From JACJWR01 sp964556255 (lineage in GTDB: Bacteria; Actinomycetota; Actinomycetes; S36-B12; UBA10799), in the NCBI GenBank assembly GCA_964556255.1, contig CAZKVQ010000047.1, positions 1 to 23,360 on the forward strand: a stretch of DNA of 23,360 bases, written 5' to 3'. A program made the translations under genes and the position numbers. Under the pieces are notes generated by a model. It was given only the letters and a program-made list of their open reading frames with translations, ran no database searches and had not been told where the DNA came from. Positions 1 through 7,448 of the stretch are shown here, piece by piece (the first letter of the stretch is position 1; each line of letters opens with the position of its first letter).

Positions 1-774
1 CAGACCCACCGATTCGTCGGCCAGGAACGCGTGGAAGATCCCGATGGCGTTGGAGCCGCCGCCGACACAGGCCACCACTGCGTCGGGAAGGCGCCCGGCC
101 CGTTCGAGGATCTGCTGCCTCGCCTCGACCCCGATGACGGACTGGAAGTCACGCACCATCTCGGGGAAGGGTGCCGGCCCGGCGACCGTGCCCAGCAGGT
201 AGTGGGTGTCGGCGACATTCGTGACCCAGTCACGCATGGCCTCGTTGATGGCATCCTTCAGCGTTCTAGATCCGGCGGTGACCGGCACCACGGTGGCTCC
301 CAGCAACTCCATCCTGGCCACGTTGAGTGCCTGCCGTCGGGTGTCCTCTTCGCCCATGTACACGACGCAGTCGAGCCCCATCAGCGCGGCTGCCGTCGCG
401 GTCGCTACTCCGTGCTGCCCGGCGCCGGTCTCGGCGATCACCCGCCGCTTGCCCATCCGCTTGGTGAGCAGGGCCTGGCCGAGAACGTTGTTGATCTTGT
501 GCGAGCCGGTGTGGTTGAGGTCCTCTCGCTTGAGGTAGATACTCGCCCCGCCCCGTTCGGCTCCGAACCGAGCGGCCAGGGTCAGCGGCGTCGGACGACC
601 GGCATAGTTGCGCTGAAGGTCGGCGAGTTCCGCAGCGAAACGGGGATCAGCCGTTGCCGCTCGGTAGGCCGCATCGAGTTCATCCAACGCCGCGATCAAC
701 ACCTCCGGCACGAACCGACCGCCATATGGACCGAAGTGCCCGGCCGCGTCCGGCAGCGTGACTGCCTCAGCCAC
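1..774 (-). CDS. trpB: Tryptophan synthase beta chain, C-terminal part beyond window
   Basis: TrpB joins indole (made by TrpA) with serine to give tryptophan, using pyridoxal phosphate, in the cytoplasm. The visible 258 residues open with the family N-terminus (AGHFGPYGGRFVPE). They carry the PLP-lysine motif HTGSHKINN with the lysine near residue 93, the GAGQHGVATA segment, and the glycine-rich phosphate loop GGGSNAIG near the left edge. The remaining third lies outside the window. I chose the GTG at 774 because it gives the conserved N-terminus and overlaps the trpC stop by eight bases (GTGGCTGA), which suggests translational coupling. No clear Shine-Dalgarno is visible. trpA would be expected next, off the left edge. 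Identity is secure from motifs; only the exact start is uncertain. Confidence 0.97.
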   Translation of the reverse strand, partial: MAEAVTLPDAAGHFGPYGGRFVPEVLIAALDELDAAYRAATADPRFAAELADLQRNYAGRPTPLTLAARFGAERGGASIYLKREDLNHTGSHKINNVLGQALLTKRMGKRRVIAETGAGQHGVATATAAALMGLDCVVYMGEEDTRRQALNVARMELLGATVVPVTAGSRTLKDAINEAMRDWVTNVADTHYLLGTVAGPAPFPEMVRDFQSVIGVEARQQILERAGRLPDAVVACVGGGSNAIGIFHAFLADESVGL

Positions 775-1576
775 GAGGGTGCTTACATGCGGGGTGACTG
801 CCTGCGCTGACCAGGTCCTGGACCGACTGCATGGGGTTACCCCCGATGACCAACGCCTCCCCGACCAGCACCGCGTCGGCGCCGCTGGCCGCGTACGACA
901 GCAGATCGTGCGGGCCACGCACGCCGGACTCCGCGACGGTCACCACGTTTGCCGGAACACTGGGCGCAACTCTGGCGAAGGTGTCCCGGTCCACCCGGAG
1001 CGTCTTGAGGTTGCGTGCGTTGATGCCGATCAGACGGGCGCCCGCGTCGACCGCGCGAGCGACCTCGGCCTCGTCGTGGACCTCGACGAGAGGAGTCAGC
1101 CCGATCGACTCGGCACGCTCGATCAACGACACCAGCTGCTGCTGTTCCAAAGCGGCGACGATCAGCAAGGCGAGGTCGGCACCAAACGCCCTCGCCTCCC
1201 ACAGTTGGTAGCTGGTGACGATGAAATCCTTGCGCAAAACGGGGACCGTCACCGCTGCCCGGACGGCGGCGAGGTCGGCGAGGCTACCCCCGAAGCGACG
1301 CCCCTCGGTGAGCACGCTGATGGCCGCGGCGCCACCCGCCTCATAGTCTGCCGCCAGGCCCGCAGGGTCGGCGATGGCGGCCAGCGGTCCCTTACTGGGA
1401 CTGGAACGTTTCACTTCGGCGATAACCGCGACGCCCTGTCCGCCGAGCACTCCCAACGCATCGACAGCCGGGTCACACTTGGCGACGCGCTCCTTCAGTT
1501 CCGCAAGCGGAACCGCGGCTTCGCGCGCGACAAGATCTTCCCTGACGCCGGTGATGATGTCGTCGAGCACGGTCAC
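767..1576 (-). CDS. trpC: Indole-3-glycerol phosphate synthase
   Basis: TrpC closes the ring of carboxyphenylamino-deoxyribulose phosphate to give indole-3-glycerol phosphate, the substrate of TrpA. The 269-residue length is normal for a stand-alone, unfused enzyme. Family motifs are in place: AEVKRSSPSKG with the catalytic lysine near 56, VLRKDF with the second lysine near 116, EVHDE near 165-169, GINARNL near 184-190, AESGVRGP near 216-222 and the phosphate-binding SGADAVLVGEAL near 231-242. The GTG start at 1576 lies 7 nt behind a TAACCT hexamer and has no Shine-Dalgarno, so a leaderless transcript is likely. It sits 68 bases after the DUF2752 gene and overlaps trpB. A second in-frame GTG two codons later is a less likely start. 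Confidence 0.96.
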   Translation of the reverse strand: MTVLDDIITGVREDLVAREAAVPLAELKERVAKCDPAVDALGVLGGQGVAVIAEVKRSSPSKGPLAAIADPAGLAADYEAGGAAAISVLTEGRRFGGSLADLAAVRAAVTVPVLRKDFIVTSYQLWEARAFGADLALLIVAALEQQQLVSLIERAESIGLTPLVEVHDEAEVARAVDAGARLIGINARNLKTLRVDRDTFARVAPSVPANVVTVAESGVRGPHDLLSYAASGADAVLVGEALVIGGNPMQSVQDLVSAGSHPACKHPRG

Positions 1577-1583
1577 GTGCGAC

Positions 1584-1589
1584 AGGTTA
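1584..1589 (-). promoter_or_regulatory. Candidate -10 box for leaderless trpC
   Basis: On the minus strand TAACCT matches the actinobacterial -10 consensus TANNNT. Seven bases separate it from the GTG of trpC, so transcription would begin at or next to the start codon. No good -35 is visible. It would let trpC-trpB be transcribed independently of the two-component system upstream. This is inference from spacing alone. Confidence 0.45.
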
Positions 1590-1644
1590 TCCAGCGCGGA
1601 CGAACGCCCCGAGTGTCAGGGTGCGATTCGTCGCGACAGGTGAG

Positions 1645-2130
1645 TCAGGCGGACCCGAAGTAGGAGAACATCGGCACGTTGCGCAAAACGGTGAACACCG
1701 CGATCACGATGAAGAGCGCGATCATCGCCCGTTTGCCGCGTCGCATCGACTCCGGAGTCGGCGCGGGGGTGCGACCCGTCCAGGCCCGGTAGACCCAGCG
1801 CCCAAGCAGGAAGAGGATCACCGGCACCAACAGCACGAACAGGGCGTTATGACTGAAGGCGCCAGCCACATCACCGTGGGCGAGCGAATGCGTTGCGCGT
1901 AGGCCCCCGCAGCCCGGGCAGTCGACGCCGAACATGAACTTCGTCGGGCACAGCGGGTAATGCCCGGCCTCGTTCGGGTCGACAAGTCCGATGTAGAGCG
2001 TCGCCAGCCCCAGCCCGCCGATGGCGGCCGCCGGACCGACCAGCCGACGCCAACGAGGACGGTCGTCGACGAATTCGACAACGTCGACGGCGGTGGCGCG
2101 ATCCTGCACGCTGGACGCTGGCATCGTCAC
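1645..2130 (-). CDS. DUF2752 membrane protein
   Basis: Small integral membrane protein of the DUF2752 family, biochemical function unknown. The signature is clear: a YPLCP segment near 58-62, then FGVDCPGCGGLRATHSLAHG near 67-86 with the CPGCG core at 71-75, then a conserved SHNAL stretch. About three hydrophobic segments are seen near residues 30-50, 94-113 and 135-151. The 161-residue length is typical. The cysteine cluster could bind metal or undergo redox chemistry, but that is speculation. GTG at 2130 overlaps the CD225 stop by four bases (GTGA); an ATG two codons later (2124) is an equally reasonable start. It belongs to the string of small membrane genes lying between trpE and trpC. 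Confidence 0.88.
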   Translation of the reverse strand: MTMPASSVQDRATAVDVVEFVDDRPRWRRLVGPAAAIGGLGLATLYIGLVDPNEAGHYPLCPTKFMFGVDCPGCGGLRATHSLAHGDVAGAFSHNALFVLLVPVILFLLGRWVYRAWTGRTPAPTPESMRRGKRAMIALFIVIAVFTVLRNVPMFSYFGSA

Positions 2131-2405
2131 CCTCGCAACCTGTCGACGTACGTGGTCAGACTACCCGTCGCCAAACTTACCGCCACCAGGAGCAAGAAGG
2201 CGAAGAACCCGATCAGGACCCACAGCCGGGCGCGTCCGGCCGCGCGTTGGGCGCCTGCATAGTCGCCGAGGGTCCAGCGGGTGTTCACCTGGGCCGAGTA
2301 GTAGACGGCGATGACCCCGGTCAACGGGAAGCAGCACAGCGTCGTAAGTACCGCTGGCACGAGCCAAGAACTCGGGGCGCTGACGGGGACGGGATTCGTG
2401 GCCAC
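2127..2405 (-). CDS. CD225/dispanin-family small membrane protein
   Basis: A 92-residue protein of the CD225 (dispanin, IFITM-like) superfamily. A first hydrophobic segment near 13-39 contains the family pattern SWLVPAVLTTLCCFPLTGVI followed by YSAQVNTRW. The conserved cytoplasmic loop GDYAGAQRAAGRAR is near 47-60, and a second transmembrane segment follows near 62-79. Double cysteines at 24-25 are typical of the family. Bacterial members have no settled role. The start is GTG, 22 bases after the histidine kinase stop and 6 bases behind a TAGAAT hexamer, so it may have its own leaderless promoter. It overlaps the DUF2752 gene by four bases, so the two are probably translated together. Confidence 0.87.
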   Translation of the reverse strand: MATNPVPVSAPSSWLVPAVLTTLCCFPLTGVIAVYYSAQVNTRWTLGDYAGAQRAAGRARLWVLIGFFAFLLLVAVSLATGSLTTYVDRLRG

Positions 2406-2411
2406 TGCGGC

Positions 2412-2417
2412 ATTCTA
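2412..2417 (-). promoter_or_regulatory. Candidate -10 box for leaderless CD225 gene
   Basis: TAGAAT on the minus strand is close to the consensus TATAAT and lies exactly six bases before the GTG at 2405, the standard distance from -10 to +1. It sits in the 22-base gap between the kinase gene and the CD225 gene. No Shine-Dalgarno precedes the GTG. No convincing -35 is seen. Confidence 0.5.
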
Positions 2418-2427
2418 CGGACCCCTG

Positions 2428-3873
2428 TCACTCGGCCGCGTCGGGTTCGGACAACCGACGGGCGATGGTGATGGTGAAACTGGCTCCGCCCTCCGGGGCA
2501 ACCCCAGCCACCGCGCCGCCGCCCAGCCGCTCGGCAAGTCTCCCGACCAACGCGAGGCCAACCCCCGAGCCGACCTTCCGAACGCCCTCGTAACGGCTGT
2601 AGAGCTCCGCCGGTTCGAACGCCACCGAAATGTCGTCGGGGGTGAGACCGGGTCCGCCGTCGCGCACCTCCACCACGATCGTGTCCTCGGTGACGTTGGC
2701 CGCGAGCACCACTGGGCGACCGCTGGGGGTCATCCGCAGTGCGTTGGCCATCAGGTTATCGACTATCTGGCGCAGTCGAACCCCGTCGGTCACCGCCATC
2801 ACGGGAGGTGGCGGCAGCACCGCCTCGAATTCGACCGCCTCCGCTTGACACATATCCCCCCACACCGCGGCGGCGTCGGCGAGGATCTCTGCGACGTCGA
2901 GTTCCACTGGGTGGATACGCACCTCGCGAGCGCCCATCCTGGCGAGATCAAGCAGGTCACTGACGAGGCGGTCCAGCCGGCCCGCTTCGCCCACCATCAA
3001 CTGCGCAGTAGCCGGCACGTCCTGCTCCGCGACCACGCCGTCGGCCAAGGCCTCCGCGTAGCCACTGATGGAAGTCATCGGGGTGCGCAGTTCGTGGGAC
3101 ACCGAGAGCAGGAACTCCCGTTGGCGGGCCTCGCTGATCGCCAGCGCGGAGTTGAGGTCGTTCAGTGCCTCCCCCACTTCGGCCACCTCCACCGGTCCCT
3201 CGACGGGGATAGCGACGTTGCGCTCCCCCTGGGACATCTGCTCGGCGGCGCGGGCCGCCTGTTGCAGCGGCCGCGCCAGCCGGCGCGCGAGCAGCAGCCC
3301 TGCCAAGGCTCCGATGATGGCCCCGACGATGAGTGCCATCGCGAGGAAGAAGATGCCGCGGGAGTAGGTCGGTCGCCGCACAGTGTCGGGTTGATCCAGG
3401 ATCATCACGGAACCATCGGCGAGGACCCGACCCTCGACGAAGATCTGCCGACCGTCCCGCTGCGCCGTCGTCGATAACCGGCCGGTGGTGAGTAGTTCGT
3501 TGTCCTGGGCCTGACTGAGGTAGCTCGGCAGGGTGCCGCCCGCGAATACCCGCTGGATCTCCACCTGTTGTGAGCGCAACACCACCCCGAGGCGCGGCAG
3601 TGCCCGGTTGGTGGAATCGGTGCGCTCCAGGGAGGACGCCAAGGTGTCGGCAACCTGGGACAGGTACTGCTGTGCCTCCTGCTTGGCGGCCCGCTGGATC
3701 AGTGGCAGGGCCACCAGCGCCACGATCATCGCCGTCAGCAGGGCGACGACCGTCGTCACTAGCGAGATCCGACCGGCCAGGGTGCCGCGGACCCGGCCGC
3801 CGCTGCTCGGCGCGGGTATGGTCTGCTGCGGCGGGTAGCCGGGCAGCGGACTGCCCGGCGCGTCGGAGGGCAT
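2428..3873 (-). CDS. Sensor histidine kinase (HAMP-HisKA-HATPase)
   Basis: Membrane sensor of a two-component system, 481 residues. Order: proline-rich cytoplasmic N-terminus (1-33), transmembrane helix about 36-58, extracytoplasmic sensor region about 60-172, second helix about 173-196, HAMP about 197-250, HisKA dimerisation domain with SVSHELRTPMTSISGYAEAL (phosphoacceptor His260), then the ATP-binding domain. That domain has an N-box (DNLMANALRMTP near 372-383), the DGGPG box at 405-409 and GSGVGLAL at 435-442. All catalytic motifs look intact. The layout resembles MprB/BaeS-type actinobacterial kinases, but the ligand cannot be read from sequence. ATG at 3873 follows the regulator stop by 10 bases, with a purine-rich GAGGGGG ribosome site overlapping that stop. 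The pair sits inside the trp gene string. Confidence 0.95.
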   Translation of the reverse strand: MPSDAPGSPLPGYPPQQTIPAPSSGGRVRGTLAGRISLVTTVVALLTAMIVALVALPLIQRAAKQEAQQYLSQVADTLASSLERTDSTNRALPRLGVVLRSQQVEIQRVFAGGTLPSYLSQAQDNELLTTGRLSTTAQRDGRQIFVEGRVLADGSVMILDQPDTVRRPTYSRGIFFLAMALIVGAIIGALAGLLLARRLARPLQQAARAAEQMSQGERNVAIPVEGPVEVAEVGEALNDLNSALAISEARQREFLLSVSHELRTPMTSISGYAEALADGVVAEQDVPATAQLMVGEAGRLDRLVSDLLDLARMGAREVRIHPVELDVAEILADAAAVWGDMCQAEAVEFEAVLPPPPVMAVTDGVRLRQIVDNLMANALRMTPSGRPVVLAANVTEDTIVVEVRDGGPGLTPDDISVAFEPAELYSRYEGVRKVGSGVGLALVGRLAERLGGGAVAGVAPEGGASFTITIARRLSEPDAAE

Positions 3874-3883
3874 ACCGGCCCCC

Positions 3884-4579
3884 TCAGGCCTCGTCTGCGG
3901 TCGGTGGCGCCTCAGCCGAGTACCCGACGCCGCGCACCGTGCGAATCATGTCGGGTTCGCCCAGTTTGGCCCGCAACTGGGCGATGTGGACGTCGACGGT
4001 CCGGGTGGTGACGACACTGGAGTATCCCCAGACCTCGCTCAGCAGCTGTTCCCGGGGAAAGACCCGCCCGGGCCGTTCCATCAAGTGCAGCAACAGGTCG
4101 AACTCGGTGGCCGTCAGCGACACCTCGGAGCCGCCGACGGTGCACCTGTGGGTGGCCCGGTCGAGCACGACATCACCGAGCTCCACCTCCTCTGGCGGAG
4201 TAACCCCGCGGCTGCGGCGCAGCACAGCCTTCAGCCGGGCTACGACTTCGCGGGGGCTGAACGGCTTGGTGATGTAGTCGTCGGCCCCCAATTCCAGTCC
4301 GATCACCTTGTCGATCTCGTCGTCGCGTGCAGTGCAGAACAAAACCGGGGTCCAGTCGTCCTCGGCACGCAACGCCTTGCACACCTCGGTGCCATCCATC
4401 TTCGGCAGGCCCACGTCGAGGATGATCGCCACCGGTCGATGGGCACGGACCGCGGCCAGAGCCTCGACGCCGTCGGACGCCGTGTGCACTCCGAACCCCT
4501 CGCGGGTGAGGTACAGCTTGAGCAGGTCGGCGATGTTGCGCTCGTCCTCGACGACGAGGACAAGTCCGTGGCCGGTCAC
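3884..4579 (-). CDS. OmpR/PhoB-family response regulator
   Basis: DNA-binding response regulator of 231 residues, partner of the adjacent kinase. The receiver domain (about 6-120) has the acidic pair Glu11-Asp12, the phosphoacceptor Asp55 in LDVGLPKMDG, Thr83 in the CTARDD segment and Lys105 in YITKPFSPRE. The winged-helix domain (about 134-222) shows TATEFDLLLHLMERPGRVF, REQLLSEVWG, the recognition region TRTVDVHIAQLRAKLG and the terminal IRTVRGVGY. Everything needed for activity is present. The GTG start lies one base after the stop of the HGxxPAAW gene, so it is probably cotranscribed with trpE and the membrane genes upstream. Target genes are unknown; control of neighbouring genes is possible but not shown by any site I could identify. 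Confidence 0.95.
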   Translation of the reverse strand: MTGHGLVLVVEDERNIADLLKLYLTREGFGVHTASDGVEALAAVRAHRPVAIILDVGLPKMDGTEVCKALRAEDDWTPVLFCTARDDEIDKVIGLELGADDYITKPFSPREVVARLKAVLRRSRGVTPPEEVELGDVVLDRATHRCTVGGSEVSLTATEFDLLLHLMERPGRVFPREQLLSEVWGYSSVVTTRTVDVHIAQLRAKLGEPDMIRTVRGVGYSAEAPPTADEA

Positions 4580-4580
4580 A

Positions 4581-4814
4581 CTAGGCCTGCTCTACGGGCT
4601 GCCCGTCATCGTGCTTGGCACCGTAACCAGCCATCGACATCACCTTGCCGACGACTGCGCCGAGGATCACGCCGCCGACACAGACCCAGAACAGCCAGGG
4701 CTGGGCGATCACGACGGCGACGCAGCCGAGGATGAAGAAGAACATGATGATGATCACCGCGGTCCAGGCCGCGGGGGTCTGACCGTGGTTGTCGTGTTTG
4801 GGGCCGTCGGACAT
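4581..4814 (-). CDS. HGxxPAAW family small membrane protein
   Basis: A 77-residue protein of the actinobacterial HGxxPAAW family, function unknown. The defining motif HGQTPAAW is at residues 10-17, followed by two hydrophobic segments near 18-37 and 40-60, and a short charged tail. It normally accompanies trp genes in actinomycetes. I chose the ATG at 4814 because an AGGAG ribosome site stands 7 bases upstream. In-frame ATGs at 4838 and 4859 also exist, and the one at 4859 would overlap the upstream stop as ATGA, so a version 15 residues longer is possible. The next gene downstream, the response regulator, begins one base past its stop. Confidence 0.85.
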   Translation of the reverse strand: MSDGPKHDNHGQTPAAWTAVIIIMFFFILGCVAVVIAQPWLFWVCVGGVILGAVVGKVMSMAGYGAKHDDGQPVEQA

Positions 4815-4855
4815 TATGCGCTCCTGGTCGCTAGTCATGTGGCGGTACTCGGGCG

Positions 4856-5443
4856 TCATTGTGTCAGGTCGGAATCGATCGTGGGGTCCAGGCCACGATC
4901 CAGCGCGTCCCAGGCTTGCGCAGGCGTGCGCTGATGGGCAGTGCCTTCGGACTCGCGGCGTTCGTACTTGCTGCCCAACGAGGGCCATGCGCGTCCCCTG
5001 AGCACCACCAGCAGACCGCAGCCGACGGCCAGCAGGCCGAAGACCACCACAAGCGGCCACCAGGGATGCACCTGCACATCCAGGCCCGGAAGCCCCAATT
5101 CGGCCTCTGCGGCCCGGGTTCCAGCGGCCTGGGCGGACAGCGCGAACGCGACCGCCGAGATCGTGGCGGCCACCCCGCCGACAACGATGATCACCCCGCA
5201 GATCAATCGACCCCACGACCGGGTCGCCAAGGTGCCCACCACACCGGCCAGCACCAGGATTGCGGCACCGACCGCGACCGGCAGCAGTGTCCGGCCGGTC
5301 ACCGTCGCCTCGACGACCGGTGCGCCCTGCCCCCCTGCGGTAGCGCTGACCCAGGCCCTGCCCAGGGTGACCAACATGCCGGCCCCGGCCAGCACCAGGC
5401 CGGCCAGCGTCCAGCCGTACTGCCGCCCCGCCCCGGCCTTCAC
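4856..5443 (-). CDS. TIGR02234 family trp-operon membrane protein
   Basis: Integral membrane protein of the family named from its position in actinobacterial trp operons (Trp_oprn_chp, TIGR02234); molecular function unknown. The 195 residues hold four hydrophobic helices at about 12-28, 52-73, 79-103 and 128-148. The extracytoplasmic loop contains HPWWP (126-130). The cytoplasmic tail carries the family ending, with SKYERRE and later QAWDALDRGLDPT near 176-188. GTG at 5443 overlaps the trpE stop by four bases (GTGA), a strong reason for this start and for coupling to trpE. A role in tryptophan or aromatic transport has often been guessed for such proteins; nothing here proves it. Confidence 0.88.
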   Translation of the reverse strand: MKAGAGRQYGWTLAGLVLAGAGMLVTLGRAWVSATAGGQGAPVVEATVTGRTLLPVAVGAAILVLAGVVGTLATRSWGRLICGVIIVVGGVAATISAVAFALSAQAAGTRAAEAELGLPGLDVQVHPWWPLVVVFGLLAVGCGLLVVLRGRAWPSLGSKYERRESEGTAHQRTPAQAWDALDRGLDPTIDSDLTQ

Positions 5444-7017
5444 TCCGGCGGCCGCATCGTGTTCGCCACGGCGACCGCACGCAGTACCGCCATCGCCTTG
5501 TTGCAGCACTCCTGATGTTCTGTGGCGGGATCCGAGTCAGCGACCAACCCCCCGCCGGCCTGCACATAGGCCCGACCGTCCCGGACGACAGCCGTCCTGA
5601 TGGCGATGGCGGTGTCCATGTCGCCGGCGAAGTCGAGGTAGCCGACAACGCCCGCGTAGAGGCCCCGCCGCGACGTCTCCAACTCGTCGATGATCTCCAT
5701 CGCGCGCGGCTTAGGCGCGCCAGACAGGGTGCCCGCGGGGAACGTCGCGGCCAACAGATCGCTGGCGCTATAACCGTGTGCGAGGCTGCCCACCACGGTG
5801 GACACGATGTGCATCACGTGGGAGAACCGCTCGACGGTCATGAAGTCGATCACTTCGACGGTCCCTGGTCGACACACCCTGCCGAGGTCGTTGCGACCCA
5901 GATCGACGAGCATGAGGTGTTCGGCGCGCTCCTTGGGATCGGCCAGAAGTTCTTCAGCCAGCCGAGCGTCCTGCTCCGGGGTGTCGCCGCGCGGCTTGGT
6001 GCCGGCAATCGGGTGCAGCATCGCCTCGCCATCGACCAGCTTCACCAACGCCTCCGGGCTGGATCCCACGACATCGAAAGCCACCTCGGAGGAGAGCTCG
6101 GCGCCCGATGTCGGGCCTGCCGGATCTGGGAACCGGAAGAGGTACATGTAGGGGCTTGGGTTGGTCGCGCGGAGCACCCGGTAGATGTCCAGGGCGTCCG
6201 CTGTCGTCGCTGCCTCGAATCGCTGTGAGAGCACGATCTGGAACGCATCACCGGCGCGGATGTGCTCCTTGGCCGCCTCCACTCCGGCGAGGTATTCCTC
6301 GCGCGGCGTGGTGCTGACGTAGTCCGGCGTCGCGCCCGGGTCGCAGGCGACCAGCATCGGCTCCCGGCCGGCCTCCAGGTCGGCCGTCATCCGGTCCAAT
6401 CGGGCAACGGCGTCGGTATAGGCGGCCTCGACCCCCGAGGGTCGGTCGTCGTAGTTGATCGCGTTCGCGACCAGAAGCACCGATCCGTCCCGGTGGTCCA
6501 GAACCGCAAGATCGGTCGCGAGGAACATCGCCAGTTCGGGCAGTCCCAACACGTCGGGGTTGTTGTCGGGCACCCTCTCCCAGCGGCGTACCGCGTCGTA
6601 GCTGATCATGCCGACCAAACCGCCGGTGAGCGGCGGTAGTCCGGGCAGCCTCGCGGTGTGCAGGACCTGCAGGACTTCGGCCAGCATCGCGGTCGGGTCG
6701 CCTTCCGCCGACAGCCCGACCGGCGCCATCCCGAGCCAGCGACCCCTGCCGCCTGCCTCGGTGAGCATCGCTGCGCTCCTCACCCCCACGAACGAGTACC
6801 GCGTCCAGATGCCCCCCTGTTCGGCGGACTCGAGTAGGAAGGTTCCCGGCAGGTCCTGGGCCAGAGCCCGGTACAACGCGACCGGGGTCAGGTCGTCGCA
6901 CACGAGTCGACGGCAGACCGGGATGACCCGACGTCCTGCTGCAAGGTCGACGAAAGACTCGAGCGACGGGACGATGGCTCCGTCACTGGTGAGCGCGGAG
7001 TAGGGATCGGCGATCAT
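5440..7017 (-). CDS. trpE: Anthranilate synthase component I
   Basis: TrpE converts chorismate to anthranilate, with ammonia delivered by the TrpG subunit; it is the first committed step to tryptophan. The 525 residues show the feedback-inhibition motif LLESAE near 61-66, whose serine contacts tryptophan in characterised enzymes. They also show the chorismate-binding signatures GRNDLGRV, the FPAGTLSGAPK segment, YAGVVGYLDF with DMDTAIAIRT, and the AGGGLVADSDPATEHQE block near the end. Length is normal for a stand-alone TrpE not fused to TrpG. The ATG at 7017 overlaps the hisI stop (ATGA), linking the last histidine gene in this run to the first tryptophan gene. trpG and trpD are not in the window. 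Feedback inhibition by tryptophan is inferred from the motif. Confidence 0.97.
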   Translation of the reverse strand: MIADPYSALTSDGAIVPSLESFVDLAAGRRVIPVCRRLVCDDLTPVALYRALAQDLPGTFLLESAEQGGIWTRYSFVGVRSAAMLTEAGGRGRWLGMAPVGLSAEGDPTAMLAEVLQVLHTARLPGLPPLTGGLVGMISYDAVRRWERVPDNNPDVLGLPELAMFLATDLAVLDHRDGSVLLVANAINYDDRPSGVEAAYTDAVARLDRMTADLEAGREPMLVACDPGATPDYVSTTPREEYLAGVEAAKEHIRAGDAFQIVLSQRFEAATTADALDIYRVLRATNPSPYMYLFRFPDPAGPTSGAELSSEVAFDVVGSSPEALVKLVDGEAMLHPIAGTKPRGDTPEQDARLAEELLADPKERAEHLMLVDLGRNDLGRVCRPGTVEVIDFMTVERFSHVMHIVSTVVGSLAHGYSASDLLAATFPAGTLSGAPKPRAMEIIDELETSRRGLYAGVVGYLDFAGDMDTAIAIRTAVVRDGRAYVQAGGGLVADSDPATEHQECCNKAMAVLRAVAVANTMRPPE

Positions 7018-7391
7018 GCGGGCGACCCGTCCGGGATCAGCATTTCACCGACGTCGAAGCAGCTCCTGGCACCGGTGTGGCAGGCAACCCCGCGCTGGTC
7101 AACGGTGACGAGCAGCGCATCCCCGTCACAGTCGGCTTGCACCGAACGCACCCGTTGGGTGTTGCCCGAGGTGGCGCCCTTGACCCAGTACTCCCCCCGC
7201 GAACGCGACCAGAAGGTCGCCTCCCCGGTCGCCAGCGTTCGACGCAGCGCTTCGGCGTCCATCCAGGCGACCATCAACACCTCTCGGGTGTCCCACTGCT
7301 GGACCACCGCGCACACAAGCCCAGCGCTGTTGGGGCGCCATCCCTGGATGGGAATCGACGCCTGTTCCCCGGTCGGATCCGCTGCCGTCAC
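7014..7391 (-). CDS. hisI: Phosphoribosyl-AMP cyclohydrolase
   Basis: Opens the purine ring of phosphoribosyl-AMP, the third step of histidine synthesis. The 125 residues are a HisI-only protein, without a fused HisE domain, as usual in actinomycetes. Motifs: VLMVAWMD near 38-46, TFWSRSRGEYWVKGATSGNTQ, the metal-binding CDGDALLV, and GVACHTGARSCF, which carries the remaining zinc cysteines. The GTG start at 7391 is 57 bases from the divergent TIGR03085 gene. It stands 6 bases behind a CAGGAT hexamer, so a short or absent leader is possible; AGGA at the end of that hexamer could alternatively act as a distant ribosome site. Its stop overlaps trpE. It is cut off from hisF by the opposite-strand gene. 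Confidence 0.96.
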   Translation of the reverse strand: MTAADPTGEQASIPIQGWRPNSAGLVCAVVQQWDTREVLMVAWMDAEALRRTLATGEATFWSRSRGEYWVKGATSGNTQRVRSVQADCDGDALLVTVDQRGVACHTGARSCFDVGEMLIPDGSPA

Positions 7392-7397
7392 GCCGCC

Positions 7398-7403
7398 ATC
7401 CTG
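7398..7403 (-). promoter_or_regulatory. Possible -10 box for hisI-trpE
   Basis: CAGGAT on the minus strand keeps the conserved A2 and T6 of TANNNT but not T1. It lies six bases before the hisI GTG. Because the plus-strand gene separates hisI from hisF, some promoter must lie in or near this 57-base gap unless readthrough from hisF supplies the transcript. Weak evidence. Confidence 0.3.
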
Positions 7404-7435
7404 CCACTGCCCGCAGCGCTTTCCGGCGGTGCACC

Positions 7436-7441
7436 TAGGCT
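7436..7441 (+). promoter_or_regulatory. Candidate -10 box for leaderless TIGR03085 gene
   Basis: TAGGCT fits TANNNT and is followed seven bases later by the GTG at 7449, with no Shine-Dalgarno between. This spacing places the transcript start at or one base from the start codon. No clear -35 is seen. Confidence 0.45.
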
Positions 7442-7448
7442 TGCTGAC

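Noticed and set aside
2311..3477. A 388-codon plus-strand open frame over the kinase gene
   Set aside because: Antisense to the clearly recognised HAMP-HisKA-HATPase frame; histidine- and arginine-rich composition typical of a shadow frame.
4860..5648. Long N-terminal extension of the HGxxPAAW gene
   Set aside because: It overlaps the TIGR02234 gene and the end of trpE out of frame; a good ribosome site precedes the internal ATG at 4814.
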